A stretch of DNA of 10,213 bases from a bacterium (GTDB taxonomy: Bacteria > AUK180 > JAQVHJ01): contig JAQVHJ010000046.1 in NCBI GenBank assembly GCA_028696285.1, positions 1 through 10,213 on the forward strand. The letters run 5' to 3'. The position numbers were made by a program, and so were the translations under genes. Position 1 is the first letter of the stretch. The number at the start of each line of letters is the position of its first letter. Below are positions 1 through 6,308 of this stretch, in pieces. The notes under the pieces are model-generated. The model worked only from the letters and a program-made list of their open reading frames with translations. It searched no databases and was not told the DNA's origin.

Positions 1-1137
1 GTTTCTGATATGCAATGGTACGGGAATCTCGCCTGTTTCTGAAATCACTTTTTTCACTTTTCCATATGCGATATAAACAGAATTGCTTTTAGGTGCAGTC
101 GCAAGATAGATGACCAGCTGAGCGAGAGCATTGTTGCATTCCGGCAACCCGATAAAATGAATAGTCTGCATTACAGCAATAGCAAGGATCAAGGCCTGGG
201 GATCTGCATTGCCAATATCTTCGGAAGCAAACCGGGTTAATCTTCTTCCGATATATAAAGGATCTTCTCCTGCCTCAATCATTCTTCCCAGCCAATATAA
301 GGAAGCCTGAACATCTGATCCCCGCAGGCTTTTATGAAGGGCAGAGATAATGTTATAGTGTTCTTCCCCGTCTTTATCATACTTAAGTATTTTTTTCTGG
401 AGAGCGTCTTTTAAAATTTGTTCAGTTAAAATGATTTGGTCCTTTTGAATATTTTTCTGCAGATTGACTGCAAATTCCAGAGAATCAATTGCAGTTCTTG
501 CATCCCCTGCACAAGCCTGAATAAATTTCTTTAAAACAGATGAGTCATATTTAATCTTGTATCTCCCTAACCCGCGATCTTTATCTTCTATGGCCCGGGT
601 TAAAAGATCGAGAATATTATCCTCTGTTAAAGGATTGAGAATGAAAACCTTTGTTCTTGACAGAAGTGCAGCATTTACTTCAAATGACGGATTTTCAGTT
701 GTTGCCCCGATAAAAATAATTGTACCGTCCTCAATATGAGGCAAGAAAATATCCTGCTGACTTTTATTGTATCGGTGTATCTCATCCATGAAAAGAATCG
801 TTCTTTTCTTAAGCATTGCCATTCGGTGTTTTGATTCGTCAATAACACCTTTAATCTCTTTCACCCCGGTATTTGTTGCAGAAAAATGGAGGAAGAATGA
901 TGAGGTCTTATTCTTTATTACATTTGCGATTGAGGTTTTCCCGCTTCCGGGCGGCCCCCAGAATATTATTGAAGGCAGGTCATCGTTTTCAATAGAAAGT
1001 CGTAAAGGTTTTCCCGATCCGAGAAGTTCTTCCTGTCCTACCACCTCATCGATATTTTGCGGGCGCATCCTTTCTGAAAGGGGGGCAAATTTATTAACTT
1101 CCTTTTTTTCTGAAAAGAATAAGTCGTTATTATCCAT
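1..1137 (-). CDS. rarA: Replication-associated recombination protein A (RarA/MgsA), AAA+ ATPase, C-terminus cut by window edge
   Basis: RarA is a cytoplasmic clamp-loader-like AAA+ ATPase that acts at stalled replication forks, related to DnaX/RuvB and eukaryotic WRNIP1. The 379 visible residues begin MDNNDLFFSEK and show the RarA order: N-terminal APLSERMRP and VVGQEELLG segments (about 18-40), Walker A GPPGSGKT (61-68), Walker B ILFMDEIHR (114-122), sensor 1 IGATTENPS (143-151), then the helical lid and MgsA-type oligomerisation region (GDARTAIDSLE, LRGSDVQASLYWLGRM, DIGNADPQAL, IAYGKV). Family members are about 430 residues, so roughly the last 50 lie outside the window. The ATG at 1137 lies inside the end of the glycosylase gene (8-base overlap) and has an AAAGGAAA ribosome site 4-5 bases upstream. 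It is the last visible gene of the operon starting near 4865. Identification is secure. Confidence 0.96.
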   Translation of the reverse strand, partial: MDNNDLFFSEKKEVNKFAPLSERMRPQNIDEVVGQEELLGSGKPLRLSIENDDLPSIIFWGPPGSGKTSIANVIKNKTSSFFLHFSATNTGVKEIKGVIDESKHRMAMLKKRTILFMDEIHRYNKSQQDIFLPHIEDGTIIFIGATTENPSFEVNAALLSRTKVFILNPLTEDNILDLLTRAIEDKDRGLGRYKIKYDSSVLKKFIQACAGDARTAIDSLEFAVNLQKNIQKDQIILTEQILKDALQKKILKYDKDGEEHYNIISALHKSLRGSDVQASLYWLGRMIEAGEDPLYIGRRLTRFASEDIGNADPQALILAIAVMQTIHFIGLPECNNALAQLVIYLATAPKSNSVYIAYGKVKKVISETGEIPVPLHIRN

Positions 1138-1903
1138 TATTTTCCTTTCTATATTTACAATGCTTTACATAACATTCCGTACATTTCGGGATAGCGCAGC
1201 AGATTGGACCTGTCATAACTTCCTTATAACCGGAACAGAAAAGCCAGAAAACACCGTCGATATAATTTAGATTAAAACCTGTTTCCGTGCTTATGTATTC
1301 CGCAATTTTAAATATTGTTGACAGATTCTTATTTGTTTCCTTCATTGAATCGATCCAGCCTAACCTGTGGAATAATCTTCGAACGTGAATGTCGGGTTTA
1401 ATATAGTTCAATCCGATTCTCTTTAAGAAATCAAATGTTGTGATACTTCCGAGAAAGTAAAAGGAATCGCGAATTGAAATGAACAATAGTTCCGGGTCTT
1501 TATTCTCTTGAAGAAATTTATTAAAACCTTGATGCTTATGAATAAGATTATTGAATACTTTTGCATTGTGAATGATTGCGCGAATTTTATTTTTATTTCT
1601 TATTACTTTTTCATTTTTCATCAGTATTTCAATCTTCTCCGGTCCCCAATCCTTCAAAACAGTAAAATCGAAATCATTGAATTCAGTTTTTAATTGGTCC
1701 CACATATTCTTAACAATAGAAGCATTGAACCCGGAGGAAAGAATAACCGCGCACATTCTTTTAAAAACGGTTTTGTCTTCAAGTTGTGCAGGATTCAACT
1801 CGGTTCTTATTTTTAAGTGCTCTTCAACTTTATTGCCGATGCTGAGTTCGAGAACTTTTTTCCGAATCAATTCAAAAGATGTGACATATGAATGCTTTTT
1901 CAT
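1130..1903 (-). CDS. HhH-GPD superfamily DNA glycosylase-like protein with C-terminal Cys cluster
   Basis: Probable cytoplasmic base-excision-repair glycosylase of 257 residues. Residues 47-117 (FKRMCAVILSSGFN, ILMKNEKVIRNKNKI, IIHNA) resemble the helical core of TagI/EndoIII-type glycosylases. Residues 151-183 (LGSITTFDFLKRIGL then KPDIHVRRLFHRLGW) align with the helix-hairpin-helix and following helix of the EndoIII/MutY family; D171 fits the catalytic Asp. The EndoIII hairpin (LPGVGRKTA) is not conserved and its lyase Lys falls on a Thr, which suggests a monofunctional enzyme. The C-terminus has C235, C236, C241, C244 and C249, close to but not identical with the EndoIII [4Fe-4S] pattern C-x6-C-x2-C-x5-C. 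The ATG overlaps the stop of the upstream cyclase gene (TAATG) and lacks a clear Shine-Dalgarno, so translational coupling is likely. The substrate cannot be told from sequence. Confidence 0.8.
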   Translation of the reverse strand: MKKHSYVTSFELIRKKVLELSIGNKVEEHLKIRTELNPAQLEDKTVFKRMCAVILSSGFNASIVKNMWDQLKTEFNDFDFTVLKDWGPEKIEILMKNEKVIRNKNKIRAIIHNAKVFNNLIHKHQGFNKFLQENKDPELLFISIRDSFYFLGSITTFDFLKRIGLNYIKPDIHVRRLFHRLGWIDSMKETNKNLSTIFKIAEYISTETGFNLNYIDGVFWLFCSGYKEVMTGPICCAIPKCTECYVKHCKYRKENNG

Positions 1904-4008
1904 TAAATATAAGAAAAGTTAAGGGTTGCTTTCCAGTCACTACCCGGCGGTGTATTTTTAAATGCTTTTATTCTTTCAATAAAGATTTTGGCAACAGTAT
2001 CATTTGGTTTCAATTCTAAAATTTTCCGATAAATTTTTTCGGCATTTTCCCAATCCCTATTTTTATAAAATTCAAAAGCATCGAGAGACAGTGAAGATAT
2101 ATTTTTCATTACATCTGAGAACTTATCAGGGAGAATCGGTTCAAATAAATCTATTCCTTCATCTCTACCCTTAATGATTATCCGGTCAATGAAACGTGTG
2201 GGGAAACTTCCTTTTAATGATTTTGCAGTAGTATGAGTTATAAGAATTTTTGTCAAATACAGCTTATTAATTCTTTCAACGATATAAGCCAGTTTAATTG
2301 TTTCGCCTATGGCGGTATAATTCAATCTGTTCTTTGTTCCAATGTTTCCCACAAGGGCAGGGCCTGAATGAATACCTATTCTTGTTTTAAAAGTGGGTTT
2401 AAATGTTATCTCTGAACGGGAGATTGCAACATCATTTCTGTCGATACAATTTAAACCTGCGGTTACGGCTCTTTGGATATGCAAGCTGTCTTCTTTTTCC
2501 ACTCCCCAAAAAGCCATGATCGAATCCCCGACAAATTTATCAAGAATCCCGTAGTTTTCCTTTATCTCATCAGTCATAAGATCAAAATATTCATTTAGAT
2601 GCTGAACAAGAACTTCTTTTTCGTATTTTTTTGTCATCAGGGAAAAATCTTCTATTTCAGAGAACAGCACGGTTATTTCAGGGATATCAGTTATGGCCTG
2701 TTGTTCAATATCATTTTCGGAAAGGTGTTTTATAACCATCTCCGGGAGATATTTTTCAAAACTTTCAAGGCCGTTTTTCATTTCACAAATATCATTCTCG
2801 AATAAATAAATTTCCTTTATTAAAGAAGAGGGGGTAAATGTATTGCTAAGATTGAATTTTTTAATCCTATGCAGTTCATCTGCTGCCAAATTAATCGGCT
2901 TGGTAATCATGTTGGAGAAGAAAACAGATAGAAGGATTGCAATGACGAAGATAAGGCCTATAAGCAAAAGATTAATTCGGAAGTTCCGTTTAATTGGTCC
3001 GATAAAATCATTTTCGGGAACATAAACAGCAACAGTCCAATTTTTTCTGAATTCCTCCGGAAATGAGAAGAAGTATCCTATTATATTTTCACCCTTGTGA
3101 TTAAGTTTAAGTTCATTACCATTTTTTTCAAGACCCGGATACATTTTATTATAAAGGTCAAAAAGATGAAATTCAACCGAATCTTTTTTTTCAGATATTA
3201 GATTTAGGGCCGGGGTTCCGTCATCATTGATTTTAACAGAGATAAAATTCTGCTCCGGATGCGCGACAATCTCTTTTTTATCATTAAGAATGAATGCTTT
3301 CCCATTCTTGCCGATTTTTAGAGTTTGAAGGAATCTCGATATACCTGCCAAAGAGATATCATAGCTTAAGACGCCCAATATGTTATTCTCTTTGTCAAAA
3401 ACGGGATGTCCTATTGTAATTCCCGGAACCTTATCGGTAAAGAAAATATAAACATCACTCATAAAGAAAGATTTAGTTTGAATTGCTCCGATGAACCACG
3501 GGCGTTCAGTCGGCTTATAATCCGGCTTGTAATGAATCTCCGTGTTAATAACCTTTCCGGCTTCATTGCGATACCGCCATTCAACATAGGGCTTTTCAAC
3601 ATCTCTTCTTATTATCTTTGTTGAGAATGTTCCATCTTCATCTCTTTTAACCATATAGAAATTGTCATTTAAAAATCCGAAGTTAATCGCCTCTAACTGG
3701 GGATAAGTTTCCATTGAACTGATCGAAATTTGTTCAAACTGATCAAAATTATCTTGAAGGACAGTTTCTCCGGGGAATAAATTTGAAATTAAGAATGACA
3801 TTTCTTTTGCAGGAGACAGGTGATTGATAGTCTTTTCAATTGCCTGGGATGAAACGTTTTCTATTAATTCCATGCTTGTCTCATTCATTGTTGAGAGGGC
3901 GTTAAAGTAAGAGAAAAATGTGATTAGTCCCGCGGAAAAAAAGAGAAGGAAAAAAAATGCGGAGAGAATACTCATCCTGAAAGAAATAAAATAATGATTG
4001 TGCTTCAT
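1903..4008 (-). CDS. Membrane dCache-HAMP-class III adenylate/guanylate cyclase-like protein, probably catalytically degenerate
   Basis: A 701-residue inner-membrane sensor. It has TM1 (about 13-34), a periplasmic dCache ligand-binding domain (about 35-340, with TERPWFIGA, GVLSYDIS and IVAHPE typical of dCache_1), TM2 (about 345-366), HAMP-like linker (about 367-416), class III cyclase homology domain (about 441-626) and a TPR-like tail (AFEFYKNRDWENAEKIYRKIL) ending in a PPGSDW motif seen in related sensor cyclases. The fold is clear: VLFSEIEDF, LDKFVGDSIMAFWG, RIGIHSGPALVGNIG. Key sites differ from active enzymes: first metal Asp is E451, the second metal D495 and base-contacting K491 are kept, the base-specifying Asp of GDTVN is E569, the transition-state Asn is K572 and the transition-state Arg is I576. 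Loss of the last two argues against normal cAMP synthesis. The start at ATG 4008 is chosen over GTG 4020 because GAGGTGG lies at the right distance. It follows the nucleotidyltransferase stop by two bases. Confidence 0.9.
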   Translation of the reverse strand: MKHNHYFISFRMSILSAFFFLLFFSAGLITFFSYFNALSTMNETSMELIENVSSQAIEKTINHLSPAKEMSFLISNLFPGETVLQDNFDQFEQISISSMETYPQLEAINFGFLNDNFYMVKRDEDGTFSTKIIRRDVEKPYVEWRYRNEAGKVINTEIHYKPDYKPTERPWFIGAIQTKSFFMSDVYIFFTDKVPGITIGHPVFDKENNILGVLSYDISLAGISRFLQTLKIGKNGKAFILNDKKEIVAHPEQNFISVKINDDGTPALNLISEKKDSVEFHLFDLYNKMYPGLEKNGNELKLNHKGENIIGYFFSFPEEFRKNWTVAVYVPENDFIGPIKRNFRINLLLIGLIFVIAILLSVFFSNMITKPINLAADELHRIKKFNLSNTFTPSSLIKEIYLFENDICEMKNGLESFEKYLPEMVIKHLSENDIEQQAITDIPEITVLFSEIEDFSLMTKKYEKEVLVQHLNEYFDLMTDEIKENYGILDKFVGDSIMAFWGVEKEDSLHIQRAVTAGLNCIDRNDVAISRSEITFKPTFKTRIGIHSGPALVGNIGTKNRLNYTAIGETIKLAYIVERINKLYLTKILITHTTAKSLKGSFPTRFIDRIIIKGRDEGIDLFEPILPDKFSDVMKNISSLSLDAFEFYKNRDWENAEKIYRKILELKPNDTVAKIFIERIKAFKNTPPGSDWKATLNFSYI

Positions 4009-4010
4009 GA

Positions 4011-4865
4011 TTAAATCCACCTCTTCGTTCTGGTAATGAGCCCTCTTTGAATTATTCGCAGAACGACTTCTTCCGCTTTCGGGTCAAACTTCAGTCCTTC
4101 CTGTTTCAGAATACGTTTTAATAAGCTCTTATAGAGGATGATTGATCTTAATAAACTATCTATCGGTTCGTTAGGGAAGTCAAGAATAATCTCCATCTCC
4201 TTATATAAAAAAGGATCTTTTTTCATTAGATTATGGATTTGAAGAGAGGGCGGGGAAGTGTAATCTAATTTTCGTAGTTTTAAAAGTATTTTTACTACGA
4301 TAAAATGGAATCCGTCGTAAACCGCGCAAAAATTATTTTTCTCAATCTTTGTATAGATAAAGAAAACCATCATCCAGAACATGGCATCTAATTCCAATAA
4401 CCTCTCAAGTTTTATTCTTGACAGAAGTGTTTTCTTATTTTTAAAGTGATTTTTCAATTGGTTATTTATATCAAATAAAATTTTCACATGTTTATTCAGT
4501 TTTAATTTAGGGCTGATCTCATTAATTTCACAGAACGAAAGATCTACTCTGATAAACGGGAGAACCCAGATAGAGTAGCATAAACCTGCTCCTTGGGTCT
4601 GATGAAAGAAATGAGGTTCGGTAAATTCCTTTATCAGGGCTTTTATCGCGCCTTCAACAAATTCCTTCTTGTTTTTTTTAATGACTATACAAATATCTAC
4701 GTCGGAAAAGATATCTTTTTCAATGTTTTCATCTGCATAAGAACCTTCAAGAAGGATTCCCTTCACCCACTCCTTTTTCTTGAACACAGAGGTTAACTTT
4801 GAAATGATTCTCTTATGCTCCCCGGAGATCTCATCAATATAAAATCCGGCAAACTTGTCAATCAT
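4011..4865 (-). CDS. Nucleotidyltransferase-fold protein (aminoglycoside adenylyltransferase-like)
   Basis: A 284-residue, probably cytoplasmic protein with a polymerase-beta-type nucleotidyltransferase domain in its first third. The signature is visible: LLEGSYADE (G41, S42) followed by SDVDICIVI (D55 and D57, metal-binding pair), with the third acidic residue in FIRVDLSF (D108). The remainder is mostly helical (LLELDAMFWMMVFFIYTKI, then ILDFPNEPIDSLLRSIILYKSLLKR), similar in layout to ANT(6)/AadS-type proteins, which transfer AMP to small molecules. The real substrate is unknown and resistance should not be assumed; it could equally modify a protein or nucleotide. All three acidic residues are present, so activity is plausible. 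A good ribosome site (AAGAGGAAA) precedes the ATG. It is the first gene of a tight operon with the sensor cyclase, glycosylase and rarA, with a sigma-70 promoter just upstream. Confidence 0.75.
   Translation of the reverse strand: MIDKFAGFYIDEISGEHKRIISKLTSVFKKKEWVKGILLEGSYADENIEKDIFSDVDICIVIKKNKKEFVEGAIKALIKEFTEPHFFHQTQGAGLCYSIWVLPFIRVDLSFCEINEISPKLKLNKHVKILFDINNQLKNHFKNKKTLLSRIKLERLLELDAMFWMMVFFIYTKIEKNNFCAVYDGFHFIVVKILLKLRKLDYTSPPSLQIHNLMKKDPFLYKEMEIILDFPNEPIDSLLRSIILYKSLLKRILKQEGLKFDPKAEEVVLRIIQRGLITRTKRWI
4017..4023 (-). promoter_or_regulatory. Shine-Dalgarno GAGGTGG deciding the cyclase start
   Basis: GAGGTGG on the minus strand ends 8 bases before the ATG at 4008. The alternative GTG start at 4020 lies inside this motif and has no ribosome site at a workable distance. 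The site sits within the last codons of the nucleotidyltransferase gene. Confidence 0.7.
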
Positions 4866-4892
4866 TTTTTTCCTCTTGTTTTATTATATTAA

Positions 4893-4921
4893 ATAATAAC
4901 ATAATTTTCTGCTTTTTTCAA
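4893..4921 (-). promoter_or_regulatory. Sigma-70 promoter of the nucleotidyltransferase-cyclase-glycosylase-rarA operon
   Basis: Minus strand TTGAAA (4916-4921), 17-base spacer, TATTAT (4893-4898), placed about 28 bases before the first ATG at 4865. A TATAAT at 4883-4888 is a nearby alternative -10 but has no good -35. The assignment rests on consensus match only. Confidence 0.6.
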
Positions 4922-4925
4922 GGGA

Positions 4926-4963
4926 AAACAGGTAAGAACCTGGTTAATTTTTTTTATTTTTTT
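4926..4963. terminator. Possible weak intrinsic terminator between two minus-strand units
   Basis: A short hairpin, CAGGT-AAGA-ACCTG (4929-4942), is followed on the plus strand by eight T, an A and seven more T. On the minus strand the stem is followed by TTTT. It lies between the DUF3024-like gene and the promoter at 4893-4921, where a minus-strand terminator would be expected, although the better U-tract is on the plus strand. The stem is only 5 bp, so this is tentative. Confidence 0.3.
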
Positions 4964-5018
4964 CTTCAGGGTTGCTAACTTAGAGGAGCATGCGCATAAA
5001 AAAACGATTGATTTTTAT

Positions 5019-5126
5019 ATGCAAATAAACGCCCGAATCAAAAAGGATAAGAACACATTCTTGACCTACAGAATTATGGAAGTTTTATATGGCTTCCTCA
5101 ATTTTATATCCGATTATAAAGAATGA
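5019..5126 (+). CDS. Small plus-strand open frame, 35 codons from ATG, doubtful gene or gene remnant
   Basis: From the ATG at 5019 the frame begins MQINARIKKDKNTFLTYRIM and ends LNFISDYKE before TGA at 5124-5126. The same frame is open upstream back to about 4905 and contains protein-like sequence (LEEHAHKKTIDFY) just before the ATG, but no ATG, GTG or TTG start is found there. There is no ribosome site before 5019; a GAGGAG at 4983-4988 is followed one base later by an ATG in another frame that gives only 12 codons. A weak promoter-like pair, TTGCTA (4972-4977) and CATAAA (4995-5000), precedes it. It lies opposite in direction to the flanking genes. It resembles no family I recognise; it may be the tail of a decayed gene or chance. 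Confidence 0.2.
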   Translation: MQINARIKKDKNTFLTYRIMEVLYGFLNFISDYKE

Positions 5127-5131
5127 TTTTA

Positions 5132-5437
5132 TTACCAGAAGAGATTGTTGTTGTCTTTTTCTATTAGTATCAGGGCGTTTATTATGGATGGAATCTCCTG
5201 AAACTCTTTAGGGGAAGTCCAGCCGTTACCCTTCCTGAAATATAGATCCCAGGCGTTGTTCTGTTTCTTTATTCTTGAGAATGGTGCGGCTTTCCCGGAG
5301 TCTAATCGAATCTTATTCAGTTCAACCAAACGGTTCTTTATTGAGAATGATATCTGAATATTCTCTTTGAAGAGATATGCATTCTTCTCATTGCAGTATT
5401 TTTCAAGTTCCAGGGAGATATTTTTAGTTTCGTCCAT
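5132..5437 (-). CDS. DUF3024-like small protein
   Basis: A 101-residue protein with no signal peptide or membrane segment. The C-terminal half has the layout of DUF3024: FSRIKKQNNAWDLYFRKGN (W63, L65, Y66), then GWTSP (W73), then a helix (IPSIINALILIEKD) and a terminal LFW, where family members typically end near D..G.FWG. The N-terminal part (SLELEKYCNEKN) would be the usual lead helix. Function of the family is unknown. It lies 77 bases downstream of the YgjP-type gene, with a strong promoter in the gap, so it is probably expressed at least partly on its own. The ATG at 5437 is preceded only by an A/T-rich leader with no Shine-Dalgarno. The family call is from pattern recall and is moderately sure; that the gene is real is more certain. 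Confidence 0.7.
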   Translation of the reverse strand: MDETKNISLELEKYCNEKNAYLFKENIQISFSIKNRLVELNKIRLDSGKAAPFSRIKKQNNAWDLYFRKGNGWTSPKEFQEIPSIINALILIEKDNNNLFW

Positions 5438-5463
5438 AATATTTTAAATAATTTTAAAATGTT

Positions 5464-5492
5464 ATTATACCACATAGACGTAATAAAATCAA
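5464..5492 (-). promoter_or_regulatory. Strong extended -10 sigma-70 promoter of the DUF3024-like gene
   Basis: Minus strand TTGATT (5487-5492), 17-base spacer, TATAAT (5464-5469), with TGG directly before the -10 giving an extended TGn element. Transcription would begin near 5457, leaving a leader of about 20 bases that contains no ribosome site. Confidence 0.7.
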
Positions 5493-5514
5493 GTAATAAA
5501 TGAAAAAAATATAA

Positions 5515-6249
5515 TTATACCCGCAAGAGATGGTGATGTTCCCTTAACCAGCGCTGGTGAAGTTTATATTCAGGACAGAACCGGGTTACAATATTCCAGA
5601 ATCTTTTCGAATGGTTCTTGACAGTTATATGAGCCAGTTCATGAATAATTATATATTCTAAAACAGGTAATGGGCACATGATTAGTCGCCAGTTAAAGTT
5701 CAGGTTATTATCGGGGGAGCAGCTTCCCCATAAAGTTTTCTGGTCCTTTACCGTGATTTTATTAAAGGAGAGGTCCATTATCTCCGAAAGCTTGACTGTC
5801 CTGAAATACAATTCCCTTTGTGCAGTTTCTGTTAAGATAGTGATTATTTGATTTCTTATTGGAATATCGTCTTTTTGAACGTAGAATATCATTAAATTAT
5901 TTTCTAAGAAAAAACCGGTTTTCTCTCCTTCGATAAAAACGATATCGATAGTATATTCCTTGCCGAGAAACAGAATTTTTTTCCAGACTTCCCCGCGGTA
6001 ATCTTCAATATTCTCCATCTTTAAATCTATTTGATTGATTTTTTTCTTGAGCCATGGTATTTTTTTCTTCAGGAAATTTTCGCCTTCAGTTATCGGTACA
6101 TAATACGGAACAGTTAAGATAACATCTTTTTTATCGTCAATAGTTATTCGAATATATTTACTTTTATAACTGATTCTGAGAGTATATTTAAATAAAACCC
6201 CGTCAGAAATAATTGTGCTTGGAATGTTTTTTGCATCTTTTTTTTTCAT
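5515..6249 (-). CDS. YgjP/DUF45-family zinc metallopeptidase-like protein
   Basis: A 244-residue protein of the YgjP-like (DUF45, SprT-related) family, usual length 230-250. The N-terminal beta-rich region (about 17-60) carries the family segment YKSKYIRITI. The C-terminal catalytic region shows WGSCSPDNNLNFNWRLI (174-190) and the zinc site HELAH (H203, E204, H207) with third ligand H213 in KNHSKRFW. All catalytic residues are present, so it is probably an active gluzincin-type peptidase; substrates of the family are not established. It lacks a signal peptide and should be cytoplasmic. It lies 49 bases after the oxidoreductase. The ATG at 6249 is the only workable start (an in-frame stop lies just upstream and the next Met is residue 78), yet it is preceded by ACCTCCT, an anti-Shine-Dalgarno sequence, rather than a ribosome site. 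Confidence 0.9.
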   Translation of the reverse strand: MKKKDAKNIPSTIISDGVLFKYTLRISYKSKYIRITIDDKKDVILTVPYYVPITEGENFLKKKIPWLKKKINQIDLKMENIEDYRGEVWKKILFLGKEYTIDIVFIEGEKTGFFLENNLMIFYVQKDDIPIRNQIITILTETAQRELYFRTVKLSEIMDLSFNKITVKDQKTLWGSCSPDNNLNFNWRLIMCPLPVLEYIIIHELAHITVKNHSKRFWNIVTRFCPEYKLHQRWLREHHHLLRV

Positions 6250-6256
6250 AGGAGGT
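6250..6256 (-). promoter_or_regulatory. Anti-Shine-Dalgarno heptamer ACCTCCT at the YgjP start
   Basis: On the minus strand ACCTCCT lies immediately before the ATG at 6249. It is identical to the core of the 16S rRNA 3' end instead of complementary to it, so it cannot act as a ribosome site and could instead pair with Shine-Dalgarno sequences, such as the AGGAGG in the leader of the HD-GYP gene at the head of the same cluster. Confidence 0.45.
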
Positions 6257-6260
6257 AATT

Positions 6261-6283
6261 AAATAAAATTAAATCTTTTATTT
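6261..6283 (-). repeat. AT-only inverted repeat in the YgjP leader
   Basis: Perfect 8-bp arms AAATAAAA (6261-6268) and TTTTATTT (6276-6283) around a 7-base loop. It lies between the 22-bp palindrome and the YgjP start. Low stability is expected because there is no G:C pair; an RNA role is speculative. Confidence 0.4.
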
Positions 6284-6286
6284 TTG

Positions 6287-6308
6287 CAAAGAATAAATTT
6301 ATTCTTTG
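6287..6308. repeat. Perfect 22-bp palindrome across the oxidoreductase stop codon
   Basis: Two 11-base arms, CAAAGAATAAA and its reverse complement, meet with no spacer and include the oxidoreductase stop codon. A second 16-bp palindrome, TTGAAGAATTCTTCAA (6306-6321), overlaps its right edge but is explained by the codons for EEFF. It could be a dimeric-repressor operator or an mRNA 3'-end hairpin; no U-tract follows on the minus strand. Confidence 0.6.

Noticed and set aside
767..1270. Long plus-strand open frame of 167 codons
   Set aside because: It lies antisense to the conserved RarA N-terminus, has no recognisable domain or promoter, and its composition mirrors the real gene.
1572..1922. 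Plus-strand open frame of 116 codons
   Set aside because: It is antisense to the glycosylase gene and shows no domain signature; hydrophobic runs arise from the AT-rich complement.
4009..4020. GTG at 4020 as the cyclase start
   Set aside because: It falls within the GAGGTGG ribosome site that serves the ATG at 4008 and has no ribosome site of its own.
5079..5099. GGAAG/CTTCC hairpin downstream of the DUF3024-like gene
   Set aside because: A 5-bp stem with a 10-base loop and no adjacent T run on the minus strand is too weak to call.
6250..6256. AGGAGGT on the plus strand as a ribosome site for a plus-strand gene
   Set aside because: No start codon or open frame follows at a usable distance; the sequence beyond is antisense to the oxidoreductase gene.
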